A stretch of 33,882 nt of DNA from Planctomycetota bacterium (GCA_002684655.1 NYVR01000088.1:1-33882), one strand, 5' to 3'. Counted from the first letter of the stretch, positions 1 to 8,578 are shown. Notes: a model not told the origin generated them from the letters alone. Program-made: numbers and translations.

Positions 1-74
1 CGCAGCATCGCCCAAACCCGCGCGATGTGAAAGGCCAACGCTGGGCCGTTCTGGCGACACGTCGTCCCGGCTGC

Positions 75-80
75 TACAAA
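75..80 (+). promoter_or_regulatory. putative -10 element, leaderless start of aldo/keto reductase
   Basis: TACAAA lies exactly six bases before the GTG at 87. There is no Shine-Dalgarno sequence. The same hexamer-N6-start arrangement recurs at 4972, 8579 (minus) and 12410. A convincing -35 is not visible, so this rests on the recurrence. Confidence 0.4.
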
Positions 81-86
81 GCGGGC

Positions 87-1037
87 GTGCAACACCGCTA
101 CCTCGGAGGGTCTGGCGTCAAGGTCAGCGCCATCGGCTTGGGGGCCTGGCTGACCATTGGCAACGAGATGGACGACGCGTCGTCTGAGGACCTCGTCGCG
201 CGCGCGTTCGACCGTGGGGTCAACTTGTTCGACACCGCCGACGTCTACAATGACGGCGAAGGGGAGCGGGCCTTAGGTCGCTCGATCCGAGATCTGCCGC
301 GGCACCGGCTGGTGATCGCCACCAAGTGCTTCTTCCCGATGAGCGAAGACGTCAACGACCGCGGCCTGTCGCGCAAGCACATCCATGAGTCCATCCGGAT
401 GTCGCTGCAGCGCCTTGGCACCGATTACGTCGACCTGTACCAGTGCCACCGGTTCGACCCCGAGGTGCCGGTGCGCGAGACGGCGCTGGCCATGCACGAC
501 CTGATCCAGCAAGGGCACGTGCTCTACTGGGGGTTGAGCATGTGGCCCGCGGAGCGGATCGCGGAGGTCGTCGCGCTGTGTCGCCGCGAGGGGTGGCACG
601 TGCCGGTGACGAACCAGCCGCTCTACAACTTGTTCCGCCGGGACATTGAGGCGGCGGTCTGTCCTACCAGCCTGCGTGAAGGGCTCGGCCAGCTCGTCTA
701 CTCGCCGCTCGCGCAGGGCGTGCTCACCGGCAAATACCTGCCAGGCGCCGCGCCGCCTGCGGGGTCGCGAGCGGCTGAGGAGTCTGGCAAGCGGTTCGTC
801 AGTCGTTACATGACCGAGGAGCACCTCGGCAAAGCGCAGCGCCTCGTCGAGCTGGCCGCGCGCCACGGCTACGACGCCACCCAGGTCGCGCTCGCGTTCT
901 GCCTGCGCAACCAGGGCGTGTCGTCGGTCCTGATCGGCGCCAAGAGCGTCGCGCAGCTAGATCACAACCTGAGCGCGTTGGACGCCACGCTGTCCGATGA
1001 TTGCGTGGCTGAACTCAACGAGATCTTCCCGGCGTGA
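87..1037 (+). CDS. aldo/keto reductase (Kv-beta/YghZ-like)
   Basis: NADPH-dependent aldo/keto reductase of the TIM-barrel superfamily, predicted cytosolic, reducing aldehydes or ketones; the substrate is unknown. From the GTG at 87 it is 316 residues, usual for the family, and begins with the classic 'YLGGSGVKVS' strand. The catalytic tetrad is visible: Asp49 (FDTAD), Tyr54 (DVYNDGEGE), Lys80 (IATKCF) and His121 (YQCHRFD). 'YWGLSMWPAERI' and the C-terminal 'SSVLIGAKSVAQLDHNL' cofactor-binding segment resemble potassium-channel beta-subunit-like reductases. The frame stays open upstream to a GTG at 27, but the family N-terminus and a TACAAA hexamer six bases before 87 favour 87. The stop overlaps the next start by four bases (GTGA), so the two genes are probably coupled. 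Confidence 0.9.
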   Translation: MQHRYLGGSGVKVSAIGLGAWLTIGNEMDDASSEDLVARAFDRGVNLFDTADVYNDGEGERALGRSIRDLPRHRLVIATKCFFPMSEDVNDRGLSRKHIHESIRMSLQRLGTDYVDLYQCHRFDPEVPVRETALAMHDLIQQGHVLYWGLSMWPAERIAEVVALCRREGWHVPVTNQPLYNLFRRDIEAAVCPTSLREGLGQLVYSPLAQGVLTGKYLPGAAPPAGSRAAEESGKRFVSRYMTEEHLGKAQRLVELAARHGYDATQVALAFCLRNQGVSSVLIGAKSVAQLDHNLSALDATLSDDCVAELNEIFPA

Positions 1038-1849
1038 GCGAGCCGGCTGAGACAGCTGCGGGCGCTCCCGTGCAGCTCCGCCTTCCGGATCGCGCGTCGC
1101 TGCGCGAGATGTTCCACCGGCGCTACGGCCCGCTCGAGCAGCTCGGGTGGGGGCCGCGGATGCGGCTGCAGCACGATCACTTCACGCCTGATGACGTCTA
1201 CGAGGCGTTGGTCGCTGGTCTCGTGGTAGACGGCATATCGTGGCTCGACGTGGGCTGCGGTCGTGATCTCTTTCCGAACAACCCCGGCCTCGCCGAGGAG
1301 CTCTCGAAGCGCTGCGCGCGCCTCACCGGCGTCGACCCGGACCCGACCCTGCGAGAGAACGAGTGGGTGCACGAGAAGGTCGCAGGCGGGATCGACGCAT
1401 ACGACGGTCAGGGGGCGTTCGACCTCGTCACCATGAGGATGGTCGCGGAGCACATCGATGATCCAGCGGCCTGTAGTCAATCCATCGCGGCCGCGCTGCG
1501 ACCGGGTGGGCTCGCCGTGATCTTCACGGTCTTCGCCGGCGCGCCGGTCCCCCTGCTCACGCGGCTCGCGCCGATGTCGCTGCGTCACGCGGTCAAGTCG
1601 TGGCTATGGGGTACGCAGCCTAAGGACACGTTCCCGACACGGTTCCGGATGAACACCCGGCGAGGCCTTCGCCGACACTTCGAGTCGCGCGGGATGTTCG
1701 AAGAGGCCTTCCTGCGCTTGGACGACTGCCGGACGTTCGCGCGGTTCCGCGTCATCTCCAAGGCCGAACTGGCGGTCATGCGTATTTGTCGCGGGCTCGG
1801 GCTGCCCTATCCAGAGCACTGTCTGCTCGGCGTATACCGCAAGCGCTAG
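1034..1849 (+). CDS. class I SAM-dependent methyltransferase
   Basis: Predicted cytosolic SAM-dependent methyltransferase, 271 residues. Motif I is 'WLDVGCGRD' (about residues 70-78; Cys and Asp are unusual variations on the DxGxGxG loop), the acidic end of strand 2 is 'LTGVDPDP', motif post-I is 'FDLVTMRMVAEHIDDP' (about 129-144) and motif III is 'ALRPGGLAVIFT'. The carboxyl third is rich in arginine and aromatic residues and probably caps the substrate site. The target molecule cannot be read from the sequence. The start is the GTG at 1034, overlapping the TGA of the aldo/keto reductase by four bases. This makes a two-gene unit, though no shared pathway is evident. Confidence 0.85.
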   Translation: MSEPAETAAGAPVQLRLPDRASLREMFHRRYGPLEQLGWGPRMRLQHDHFTPDDVYEALVAGLVVDGISWLDVGCGRDLFPNNPGLAEELSKRCARLTGVDPDPTLRENEWVHEKVAGGIDAYDGQGAFDLVTMRMVAEHIDDPAACSQSIAAALRPGGLAVIFTVFAGAPVPLLTRLAPMSLRHAVKSWLWGTQPKDTFPTRFRMNTRRGLRRHFESRGMFEEAFLRLDDCRTFARFRVISKAELAVMRICRGLGLPYPEHCLLGVYRKR

Positions 1850-2158
1850 CGGGCCACCGAACGAGTCACCGCGCGCTGACGTTTGCGGTGGGCGGGTCTG
1901 CCGAGTTTGAGAGAGTCTCTACGTTTCTGCGCAGGGCGGCTGCGAGGTTGGAGCTCTGGTCACGCTCTGCTCCGCCGAAATAGACGCGGTGGCGTGGGAG
2001 GGGCAGGGATGTCTCCCATCAGCGCCATCACTTCGCTTCCGGCCTGAGGCATGTCTCTGTCTCGCCTGGGGGGGTGACCCTTAGGCGGCATTTCTGGCAG
2101 GCTAGAGCCCAGAGCGCCAAATGATGTAAGGCGTCTTTCTTGTTTTAAGGAGCAATCC
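1850..2158 (+). other. 309-base intergenic region
   Basis: I see no convincing gene here. It holds an imperfect hairpin at 2064-2086 (GCCTGGG / CCC-TT-AGGC), which could end the upstream unit or sit in a leader. It also holds a Shine-Dalgarno sequence (TAAGGAG, 2146-2152) six bases before the ATG at 2159. Open frames on the minus strand here are arginine/proline-rich and look like shadows. Confidence 0.5.
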
Positions 2159-2521
2159 ATGCGTCTCCCCTTGTCTCTGGGGCTCCTCTTGAGCCTCTTA
2201 CCCTCCACGTTTGCAGCGGCGTCTGCGGACACGTACCAGGCGACGACCGTATCGGTAGAGTCACCGCAGGCTCAGGCGCTAAACGCCTGGAAGGCCCACC
2301 TGAAGAAGATCGGTTGGCCAGCCGAACTCCGTGACCGTTTGGCGCCCAAGCTGCTCGGCAAGCTCAGCAAGGTCGACGACGACGGCAAAGGCGGCAAGAC
2401 CTACACCTTTGACGGGAGCAAGCCAGGGATGCTGGCTACGGTGACTCTGAAGCTCGACGCGTCCGGTAAGGCCGCTTCGGCGCCCGTCGTGACGTTCGCT
2501 GACGTTGTGGAGGCGCGCTGA
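2159..2521 (+). CDS. small secreted protein of unknown function
   Basis: Not a family I recognise. The 120-residue product begins with a clear signal peptide (MRLPLSLGLLLSLLPSTFA, cleavage probably near residues 20-24). The mature part is about 96 residues: a lysine-rich amphipathic stretch ('LNAWKAHLKKIGWPAELRDRLAPKLLGKL'-like, residues 41-69), then a beta-rich tail with 'KTYTFDGSKPGML' and alternating hydrophobics. It has no cysteines. The start is fixed by a strong Shine-Dalgarno (TAAGGAG) at 2146-2152. Only two bases separate its stop from the next secreted gene, whose Shine-Dalgarno lies inside this gene, so the pair is almost certainly cotranscribed and may act together. Confidence 0.75.
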   Translation: MRLPLSLGLLLSLLPSTFAAASADTYQATTVSVESPQAQALNAWKAHLKKIGWPAELRDRLAPKLLGKLSKVDDDGKGGKTYTFDGSKPGMLATVTLKLDASGKAASAPVVTFADVVEAR

Positions 2522-2523
2522 TC

Positions 2524-4857
2524 ATGAACTCGCTCAAGAACACGTTCTCTCTCGGCGCGCTCGCCGTAGCCGCCGCCATCTGCATCCCGGCCGATTCGGC
2601 CAACGCCCAGCTGACGATTGTCCGCAATAGCACGGGCGGTACAGCGCCTGGCAACACAGCGGGCGGCGGTGACCTGGACACGATCTTCAACGCGGCCTGC
2701 GACTGGTGGGAGGTCGCGCTGGTGACCACCCCTGCCCACACTCTTACGCTCAACTACAACTGGGGCCCGAAGAGCGGCGGCGTACTGGCTTCGCACTCCC
2801 TCGTTTCTCAAGGCGGCTCGCCGAGCCGCGAGACTGAAGGCAACATCACCTTCGATAACGATGGCTCGACTGTGTGGTTCGTGGATCCGACCCCCTGTGA
2901 CAACTCGGAGTTCACGACGTTCACCAACAATACCGGCAACTACGGCGGCGGCGCGATGACCGACGATGTCGCCTGGACAGGGCCTACGGGCGACGCGGTC
3001 GGGCGCTACGACCTGATGCGCACCGCGCTGCACGAGGTCGGGCACGCGCTCGGGCTCAGCAGCGCCAACGTCGCGTTCCAAGCCGAGCGCGTCGATGGCG
3101 ACATCGACGTGACGGCGCCGCGGCCGTATGCGGGCTCTGCTCTGCCGCTGCAGGCCACGTCAGCGCACTTGACCACATGCAATTTCTTGATGGGCGGAGG
3201 GTGCGCGAGCACCGGTCAACGCCGGTTCCCGTCCGAAGCGGACCTGCTCGCCAACGCGCAAATCAGCCAGTGGCCAGGCATCAACCCCATCACGGCGTGC
3301 CCCAACCCTGGTGGTTCGCCGCTGACGACGCTGTTTGCCTCCAACAATGGTGGCTCAGGCATTGAGGGGGTCTACTTCTCGCTGGAGGCGATGGCGGGGA
3401 CCGGAGGCGTGACGATCACGGAGTTCGACCTCAACTGCACTGCCCCAGCTGGCAGCTCGGTGGGCATCAACGTCTACGTGCAGCCGAACGACGGCTCTTG
3501 CGGCTACGAAGTCGACGGCCTCTGGTATTTGCGCTCCGCTGCGACCGGCACGGCCGCAGGACAAGACAACCCGACGTCGTTTGTCCTCTCGACGCCGATC
3601 GAGCTCGGTGAAGGCTGCTGCCTGGGCGTTGGGATCGAGGCCACTGGCGCTGTGAACTGGGGGCACCGCTACACCAACGGCGCCAGCAACCCGGAGATCT
3701 ACGACAACGGCCAGCTGAGGATGACCGCGGGGCGAGCCTCTGGGGCATTCGGCAGCGGAGTCGTCTTCGAGCCGCGTGTGGCCAACACGAACATCTACTA
3801 CTCGCTCGGTGGTGCTTGCTCGGACGTCGCGGTGGCGACCCCGTACGGCTCAGGCTGTTTGAACACGTGGACCTCGTTCTACGAGTTCTTTGACGCGGCA
3901 ACCATGGACCTGGAAGGCTTGGAGGTCTACGGCGACCCGGTGTTCTTCGGGCAAAACGTCAACACGCGCCCCGCGACGATCAACCCGGTCGGCAGTCTCG
4001 GCCCAGCACAGCCGCTGACGGCACTGGGGGACGACGACTCGGTCGACACGGTGAACTACGGCGGGACGCTCGGCTTGCACGTCGCGTCCAACTGCTGGGT
4101 CGCTTACGGCCCCAACAACAGCACCTTCTACGTGCCGTCTGTCCAGACCATGCTGGACAACCCTTCGGAGGGCTACTACGCGTGGACGGACCTGGAGCCT
4201 AACGCCGCGAACAGCGGCCTCGTCTACTACGAGGAGGCCGGTCAGCGATGGCAGGTCACCTATGATGGGGTCTACCTGTGGGGCACGACGGACCCTGTCA
4301 CGGTGCAGTTCCGCGGCAACGCGACGACGGGTCGATTCGCGATCGCGTTCGGCGCTGGCGTGAACGCCAGCACCGGCCGGTGGGCCGTGGGCCACAGCGG
4401 CGCTGGCATCAGCACGGACCCCGGTCCGCGCGACCTCTCTCAAGCGACCCTGTTCGGGTTCTTGATGGCCAACGCTGACCAAGATGGCCTGGAGCTGGCG
4501 CCGGTCGCGGCGCCGGTGCTCGGCGCGCCGTTCGAGCTGCAGACGACGAACATCCCTGCAGGGCCGACGTTCCACTTCGGCCTGATCGGCCTGACCCAGG
4601 TCTCGGTGCCGCTGCAGTTCGCGTTCCCGTCGGCTCAGATTGGATGCTTCCTCAACGTCACCACCGACGTTGTCTTGGGGCCGGACTTCCCGCCTGGCAA
4701 CTCTCTGACGTGGCAGGGCTTCGATCTGACGAACGTCCTGACGTCGGCTGCGATCGGCGCGGACGTTTACTTCCAGGCGGCTACGCTTGATCTGACGCTC
4801 CTTAGCCCCACGACGCGCACCTCGAACGGCGTGCAAGCGACGCTGGGCCTCTACTAA
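2524..4857 (+). CDS. large secreted protein with zinc-protease motif (planctomycete type)
   Basis: A 777-residue exported protein with signal peptide at residues 1-29 (cleavage after ANA-Q). The first third resembles a metzincin-like protease: 'RTALHEVGHALGL' gives His170-Glu-x-x-His174 and Gly177, followed by a Met-turn-like 'NFLMGGG' near 218-224. The third ligand is not at the usual HExxHxxGxxH position (serine there); His215 in 'SAHLTTC' is a candidate. The middle is cysteine-containing and beta-rich (residues about 270-440). The final roughly 330 residues carry 'YGSGC', 'TTNIPAGPTFHFGLIGLTQ' and 'GADVYFQAATLDL...SNGVQATLG', a pattern I associate with secreted planctomycete proteins. A Shine-Dalgarno (GGAGG, 2509-2513) precedes the ATG. 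Protease activity is plausible but unproven. Confidence 0.8.
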   Translation: MNSLKNTFSLGALAVAAAICIPADSANAQLTIVRNSTGGTAPGNTAGGGDLDTIFNAACDWWEVALVTTPAHTLTLNYNWGPKSGGVLASHSLVSQGGSPSRETEGNITFDNDGSTVWFVDPTPCDNSEFTTFTNNTGNYGGGAMTDDVAWTGPTGDAVGRYDLMRTALHEVGHALGLSSANVAFQAERVDGDIDVTAPRPYAGSALPLQATSAHLTTCNFLMGGGCASTGQRRFPSEADLLANAQISQWPGINPITACPNPGGSPLTTLFASNNGGSGIEGVYFSLEAMAGTGGVTITEFDLNCTAPAGSSVGINVYVQPNDGSCGYEVDGLWYLRSAATGTAAGQDNPTSFVLSTPIELGEGCCLGVGIEATGAVNWGHRYTNGASNPEIYDNGQLRMTAGRASGAFGSGVVFEPRVANTNIYYSLGGACSDVAVATPYGSGCLNTWTSFYEFFDAATMDLEGLEVYGDPVFFGQNVNTRPATINPVGSLGPAQPLTALGDDDSVDTVNYGGTLGLHVASNCWVAYGPNNSTFYVPSVQTMLDNPSEGYYAWTDLEPNAANSGLVYYEEAGQRWQVTYDGVYLWGTTDPVTVQFRGNATTGRFAIAFGAGVNASTGRWAVGHSGAGISTDPGPRDLSQATLFGFLMANADQDGLELAPVAAPVLGAPFELQTTNIPAGPTFHFGLIGLTQVSVPLQFAFPSAQIGCFLNVTTDVVLGPDFPPGNSLTWQGFDLTNVLTSAAIGADVYFQAATLDLTLLSPTTRTSNGVQATLGLY

Positions 4858-4867
4858 GGCCGCGGCT

Positions 4868-4916
4868 CGCGCCGCCGACGCACGTCGGCGGCGCGCGCGT
4901 CCCCGCTCGCGCGGGG
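4868..4916 (+). terminator. double GC-rich hairpin after the secreted-protein gene
   Basis: There is a perfect inverted repeat CGCGCCGCCGACG (4868-4880) / CGTCGGCGGCGCG (4883-4895), followed by CCCCGC (4901-4906) / GCGGGG (4911-4916). It begins 10 bases after the TAA at 4857. No T-tract follows, so it is only a likely intrinsic terminator or mRNA 3' stabiliser. Confidence 0.6.
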
Positions 4917-4971
4917 GGGCGCAGCCAGGAGACCGCAGAACCGCGGGTTTCCTGCGCTGCCCCTGTCTGGT

Positions 4972-4977
4972 TAGCTT
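4972..4977 (+). promoter_or_regulatory. putative -10 element of dnaJ-like gene
   Basis: TAGCTT lies six bases before the GTG at 4984, with TTCCTG at 4949-4954 as a poor -35 at 17-base spacing. There is no Shine-Dalgarno sequence. It fits the leaderless pattern seen at other genes of the window. Confidence 0.4.
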
Positions 4978-4983
4978 GGCGTC

Positions 4984-5994
4984 GTGTCCAGCTTTCAGGA
5001 CTACTACCAAACCTTGGGCGTCTCGCGATCGGCGTCGGCCGACGAGATCAAGCGCGCATACCGCGCGCTCGCCAAAGAGTGGCACCCCGACCGCCACCCA
5101 GAGGACGAGCGCGCCGCCGTCGAGCAGCGCTTCAAGGCGATCGCTGAAGCGCACGAGGTGCTCAGCGACCCACAGAAGCGTCAACGCTACGACTCGCTCG
5201 GCGCCGACTGGCGTCAAGGGCAAGAGTTCCAAGGCGCAGGCGGGATCGACCCGGAGCAGTTCGCGCGCATGTTCGGTGGTGCAGGCGGCGGCGCGGGCTT
5301 CTCGGACTTCTTCGCCCAGATGTTCGGCGACATGTTCACCCAAGGGCCGGGCCAGACGCGCGCGCAGCGCCCTCCGCAGCGCGGCGCGGACGCCGAGGCC
5401 GTGGTGGCCTTGACGGTGGGCGAGGCTCTGCTGGGCGGTAAGCGCGCCTTCACCCTGCGGTCGCGCGTCCCGTGCCAGGCGTGCGCGAGCAGCGGGCGCC
5501 TCGCGACGGGCGCGTGTCCAGCGTGCGGCGGGCTGGGCGCGACGGCAGACGAGAAGACGGTGGAGCTCGCGATCCCAGAGGACGTCCGGGACGGCCAGGT
5601 GTTGCGGCTGCGCGGGCTGGGCTCTTCGGGCGCTGCGGGGCCGGGAGATCTGCTGCTGACGCTGCAGGTGCGGGACGACGACGTGTACAGGCTCCGCGGC
5701 GGCGGTGACGTCGAAGCCGACGTCGAGATCGCGCCGTGGGACGTTCTGGCGGGCGTGTCCGTCGACGTCGCGGTACGCGGCGGGACAGCGACGGCCAAGA
5801 TCCCCGCGAATACGCGCGCAGGTCAGCGGCTGCGCTTGCGCGGGCAGGGCCTGCAGCGGCGCGCCGGCGGGCGCGGAGACCTGGTGTTGGTCGTGAGGCT
5901 GGCGCTGCCGGCCGAGCTCACCAACGACCAGCGCCAGCTCCTCCAACACCTGGCGGCCGCGTCAGAACCGGTGCGCGGCGGCGCGGCGAGCTAG
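4984..5994 (+). CDS. DnaJ-family cochaperone with reduced zinc finger
   Basis: Hsp40 cochaperone that should stimulate DnaK ATPase and deliver clients. It has 336 residues. The J domain spans residues about 6-72 with HPD at 34-36, followed by a Gly/Phe-rich linker (about 84-125). The substrate-binding beta domains (about 135-330) include the typical 'IPEDVRDGQVLRLRGLG' and 'IPANTRAGQRLRLRGQG'. Canonical DnaJ has four CxxCxGxG repeats; here only two CxxC pairs remain (Cys164/Cys167 and Cys178/Cys181), enough for one zinc. The protein is therefore intermediate between DnaJ and the zinc-free CbpA type. The start is the GTG at 4984, which gives the standard J-domain N-terminus. It is 58 bases upstream of the ABC-F gene on the same strand. 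Confidence 0.9.
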   Translation: MSSFQDYYQTLGVSRSASADEIKRAYRALAKEWHPDRHPEDERAAVEQRFKAIAEAHEVLSDPQKRQRYDSLGADWRQGQEFQGAGGIDPEQFARMFGGAGGGAGFSDFFAQMFGDMFTQGPGQTRAQRPPQRGADAEAVVALTVGEALLGGKRAFTLRSRVPCQACASSGRLATGACPACGGLGATADEKTVELAIPEDVRDGQVLRLRGLGSSGAAGPGDLLLTLQVRDDDVYRLRGGGDVEADVEIAPWDVLAGVSVDVAVRGGTATAKIPANTRAGQRLRLRGQGLQRRAGGRGDLVLVVRLALPAELTNDQRQLLQHLAAASEPVRGGAAS

Positions 5995-6052
5995 TCATGA
6001 CGACGAGCGCTGGCTGCTTGCGCCTGAGCTCGGTTTCGGCAAGCATCCGCCG

Positions 6053-7999
6053 ATGGCGCTGCTGACACTCAAGGACATCCGCCTCGCGGTCGGCGACCGC
6101 CAGCTGTTGGACGGCGTCTCTTTGGTCGTTGAGGAGGGGCAGCGCATCGGCCTGTTGGGTCCCAACGGCTGCGGCAAGTCGACCTTGCTGCAGATCTTGG
6201 CCGGCGTCCTTGAGCCAGATGCGGGGGACCGCACGGAGCGACGTGACCTGCGCCTGGGCTACCTCTCTCAGGATCCTGAGTTGCCCGCCGACTGCGACGT
6301 CCACCAAGCGGTCCTCGGCGGCATCGCCGGCCGCCGACAGGTCCTCGAAGAGCTGGAGCAGGTCCACGCGGCGATGGCAGAGGACGCGACGCCCGACCAG
6401 CTGGAGCGGCTGCTCGAGCGGCAGCAGCGGCTCGACGAGCGGCTCGAAGAGCTCGGGGGGCACGACGTCGACCACCGGGCAGCGGCTTTGCTGGAAGCGC
6501 TCGGCGTCGATGACAAGCAGGCGCGCTGCGCCGACCTCTCTGGCGGGGAGCGACGGCGCGTCGCGATGGCGCGGCTGCTGCTGTCGCGGCCGGAGGTCTT
6601 GTTGCTCGACGAGCCGACCAACCACCTCGACGCAGAGGTCACCGACTGGCTGGAGACCTATCTGCTCGACGCGGGCACGCCGCTGATCCTGGTGACGCAC
6701 GACCGCTACTTCCTCGATCGGCTCTGCACCCGCATCGTCGAGTTCGACCGCGGCAAGTTGTTCGAGTACGAGGGCGGCTACCGGAGCTACCTCGTCCAGC
6801 GCGCGGATCGGATCGAAGCCGAGGCCAAGGCCGAGAGCGCGCGGCTCAACACGCTCCGGCGCGAGACGGAGTGGGTCAAGCGCGGGCCGCCCGCCCGCAC
6901 GACCAAGGCGAAGGCCAGGATCCAGCGGCACCAGGCGCTGGTCGACGCCGCGCCGCCGCCCAGCTCGGCGGAGCTGGAGTTCCAGATCCCAGAGGGCCCC
7001 CGGCTCGGTGACTACGTTCTGCGGGTTCAGGAGGTCGGCAAGAGCTTCGGCGAGCGCACGATCTTGCGACCTTTCTCGTTTGAGCTCGGACCGAACCAAC
7101 GGCTCGGGGTCGTCGGCGGCAACGGCGCGGGCAAGACGACGCTGCTGCGGATGATCCTCGGCAACCTCGAGCCGGACGTGGGCGTGGTCGGGGTCGGTCC
7201 GACCGTCGTCTTCGCGGACATTGACCAAAAGCGCAGCGACCTCGACGGCAGCAAGACGGTCTTCGAGGAGGTGAGCAACGGCAACGACTATGTCTTCGTC
7301 GGCGGCCGCTCGCTGCGGATCGAGTCGTTCCTCGAGCAGTTCCTGTTCCCCGGACAGATGAAGCACGCGCGGATCTCCAGCTTGAGCGGCGGCGAGCGCA
7401 ACCGCGTCCTGATCGCCAAGCTGCTCTGCGCTGGCGGCAACGTGCTGGTGCTGGACGAGCCCACCAACGACCTCGACCTCGCGTCGCTTCGGGCCTTGGA
7501 GGACGCGCTGCTGGTGTTCCCTGGCGCTGCCATCATCGTCAGCCACGACCGATGGTTTCTGGACCGCGTCGCGACGCGCGTCGTCCACCTCGACGGGTCG
7601 GGCTCGGCGCGGGTGCACGAAGGCGACCTCTCGCTGCTGCTTGAGCGTTTGCGGCAGGAGGGCGCGGAGCGCGCTTCGGCGGCGGCCGCCGCGGCGTCCG
7701 CGGCGAAGCAGCGAGCGCTCGCGCAGAAGCAGCGCGAGGGAAGCGGGGCGCCGCGACCGCAGCGGCTCAGCACCAGGGAGCAGCGTGAGCTCAAGGAGCT
7801 GCCGCAGCGCATCGAGTCGCTGGAGAACGAGCTCGCCGACGTGGACAGGCAGCTGGGGGACCCCGACCTTTACAGCGACCAGCAGACCGATCGCTTCGAC
7901 GCGCTGACCAAGCGGCGCGAGGCGCTCCCCGACGAGCTCGCGACGCTCTACGCGCGATGGGAAGCGCTGGAGGCGATCGCCGAGCAGTCGAGCAGGTGA
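6053..7999 (+). CDS. uup: ABC-F ATPase, Uup type
   Basis: Ribosome-associated ABC-F ATPase of 648 residues. It has two nucleotide-binding domains and no membrane part. Domain 1 has Walker A 'GPNGCGKST' (Lys42), signature 'LSGGERRRVAMARLL' and Walker B 'LLLDEPTNHLD'. The linker carries the Uup arm signature 'WVKRGPPARTTKAKARI' (about 276-292). Domain 2 has 'GGNGAGKTT' (about 355-363), 'LSGGERNRVLIAKLL' and 'LVLDEPTNDLD'. After an alanine-rich stretch, the last roughly 80 residues form the coiled coil typical of Uup. The family acts on translating ribosomes and influences transposon excision in E. coli. The linker and C-terminal coil favour Uup over EttA. Confidence 0.92.
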   Translation: MALLTLKDIRLAVGDRQLLDGVSLVVEEGQRIGLLGPNGCGKSTLLQILAGVLEPDAGDRTERRDLRLGYLSQDPELPADCDVHQAVLGGIAGRRQVLEELEQVHAAMAEDATPDQLERLLERQQRLDERLEELGGHDVDHRAAALLEALGVDDKQARCADLSGGERRRVAMARLLLSRPEVLLLDEPTNHLDAEVTDWLETYLLDAGTPLILVTHDRYFLDRLCTRIVEFDRGKLFEYEGGYRSYLVQRADRIEAEAKAESARLNTLRRETEWVKRGPPARTTKAKARIQRHQALVDAAPPPSSAELEFQIPEGPRLGDYVLRVQEVGKSFGERTILRPFSFELGPNQRLGVVGGNGAGKTTLLRMILGNLEPDVGVVGVGPTVVFADIDQKRSDLDGSKTVFEEVSNGNDYVFVGGRSLRIESFLEQFLFPGQMKHARISSLSGGERNRVLIAKLLCAGGNVLVLDEPTNDLDLASLRALEDALLVFPGAAIIVSHDRWFLDRVATRVVHLDGSGSARVHEGDLSLLLERLRQEGAERASAAAAAASAAKQRALAQKQREGSGAPRPQRLSTREQRELKELPQRIESLENELADVDRQLGDPDLYSDQQTDRFDALTKRREALPDELATLYARWEALEAIAEQSSR

Positions 8000-8000
8000 G

Positions 8001-8022
8001 GCGCCGCTGGCTCAGCGGGCGC
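8001..8022 (+). terminator. hairpin at convergent gene ends
   Basis: GCGCCGCTG (8001-8009) pairs with CAGCGGGCGC (8013-8022) with one bulged G and a three-base loop. It lies between the uup stop and the end of the minus-strand gene, and overlaps the latter's stop codon. It has no T-tract on either side; a bidirectional terminator is likely but unproven. Confidence 0.5.
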
Positions 8023-8572
8023 GTCGGAGCTGGCGCAGCAGCTTGAGGTATCGGCGATTTCGCGTTCGCTGCCAATCCCGCTCGGCGGCGTCCATGCGCT
8101 GTCGCAGCTGGTCTCCGCTTGCCGCGACCCCGAGCACGGGGTCAAACCGTTCGACGCGCGGCTTCGCGACCGTCGCCGACGCCTCGACGGCGCGACCGCG
8201 CCGCCTCGCGCTCGCGCGGCCCTGTGCGACCTTCTGGCGTGTGGCCCGGAGCGCCGACTGTTCTTGTCGGCGCTGCTGGTTGGCGAGCAGGCCCGCGGGC
8301 GCCGCAGCCGCTTCGGCGGCCGCGACCGTCGCCAACGTCCAGTCGTCCTCGTCGACACGGAAGACCAAGCTCTTTGGGATGCGGACGGAGCCACCCACGA
8401 CGCGGATGATGTAGACACCGTCTTCTTCAGCTAGCAGGACGCCTCGTAGCGTCGGCGGCGCCGAGCCGGGCTCGGCGTCGGCAGCGCCCTGAGGCGCTGC
8501 CAGCCAGAAGGTCTCGGCTCTCGCGGGGGTCGAGGCCAACAGCAATCCTAGGAGCGCAGGGAGGGGCCGCAT
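8012..8572 (-). CDS. secreted hypothetical protein
   Basis: Unrecognised family, 186 residues. It has a signal peptide (MRPLPALLGLLLASTPARA, cleavage before ETFW). A small beta-rich unit follows at about 40-75 ('TLRGVLLAEEDGVYIIRVVGGSVRIPKSLVFRVDEDDW'-type alternation, perhaps an SH3-like fold). The rest is a long, strongly basic helical region rich in Arg and Gln that ends 'YLKLLRQLRRAR'. The helical part could bind an acidic polymer or the cell envelope. The start is supported by TAGAAT on the minus strand six bases upstream. It is convergent with uup and divergent from the large cytochrome fusion. Confidence 0.75.
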   Translation of the reverse strand: MRPLPALLGLLLASTPARAETFWLAAPQGAADAEPGSAPPTLRGVLLAEEDGVYIIRVVGGSVRIPKSLVFRVDEDDWTLATVAAAEAAAAPAGLLANQQRRQEQSALRATRQKVAQGRASARRRGRAVEASATVAKPRVERFDPVLGVAASGDQLRQRMDAAERDWQRTRNRRYLKLLRQLRRAR

Positions 8573-8578
8573 GGACGC

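Noticed and set aside
3850..5949. Open frame of 699 codons on the minus strand opposite the secreted protein and dnaJ
   Set aside because: Arg/Ala/Val/Gln-rich composition without domains, fully antisense to two well-supported genes; a GC-rich shadow.
5918..7618. Open frame of 566 codons on the minus strand opposite uup
   Set aside because: Antisense to intact ABC-F motifs; biased composition, no recognisable domain.
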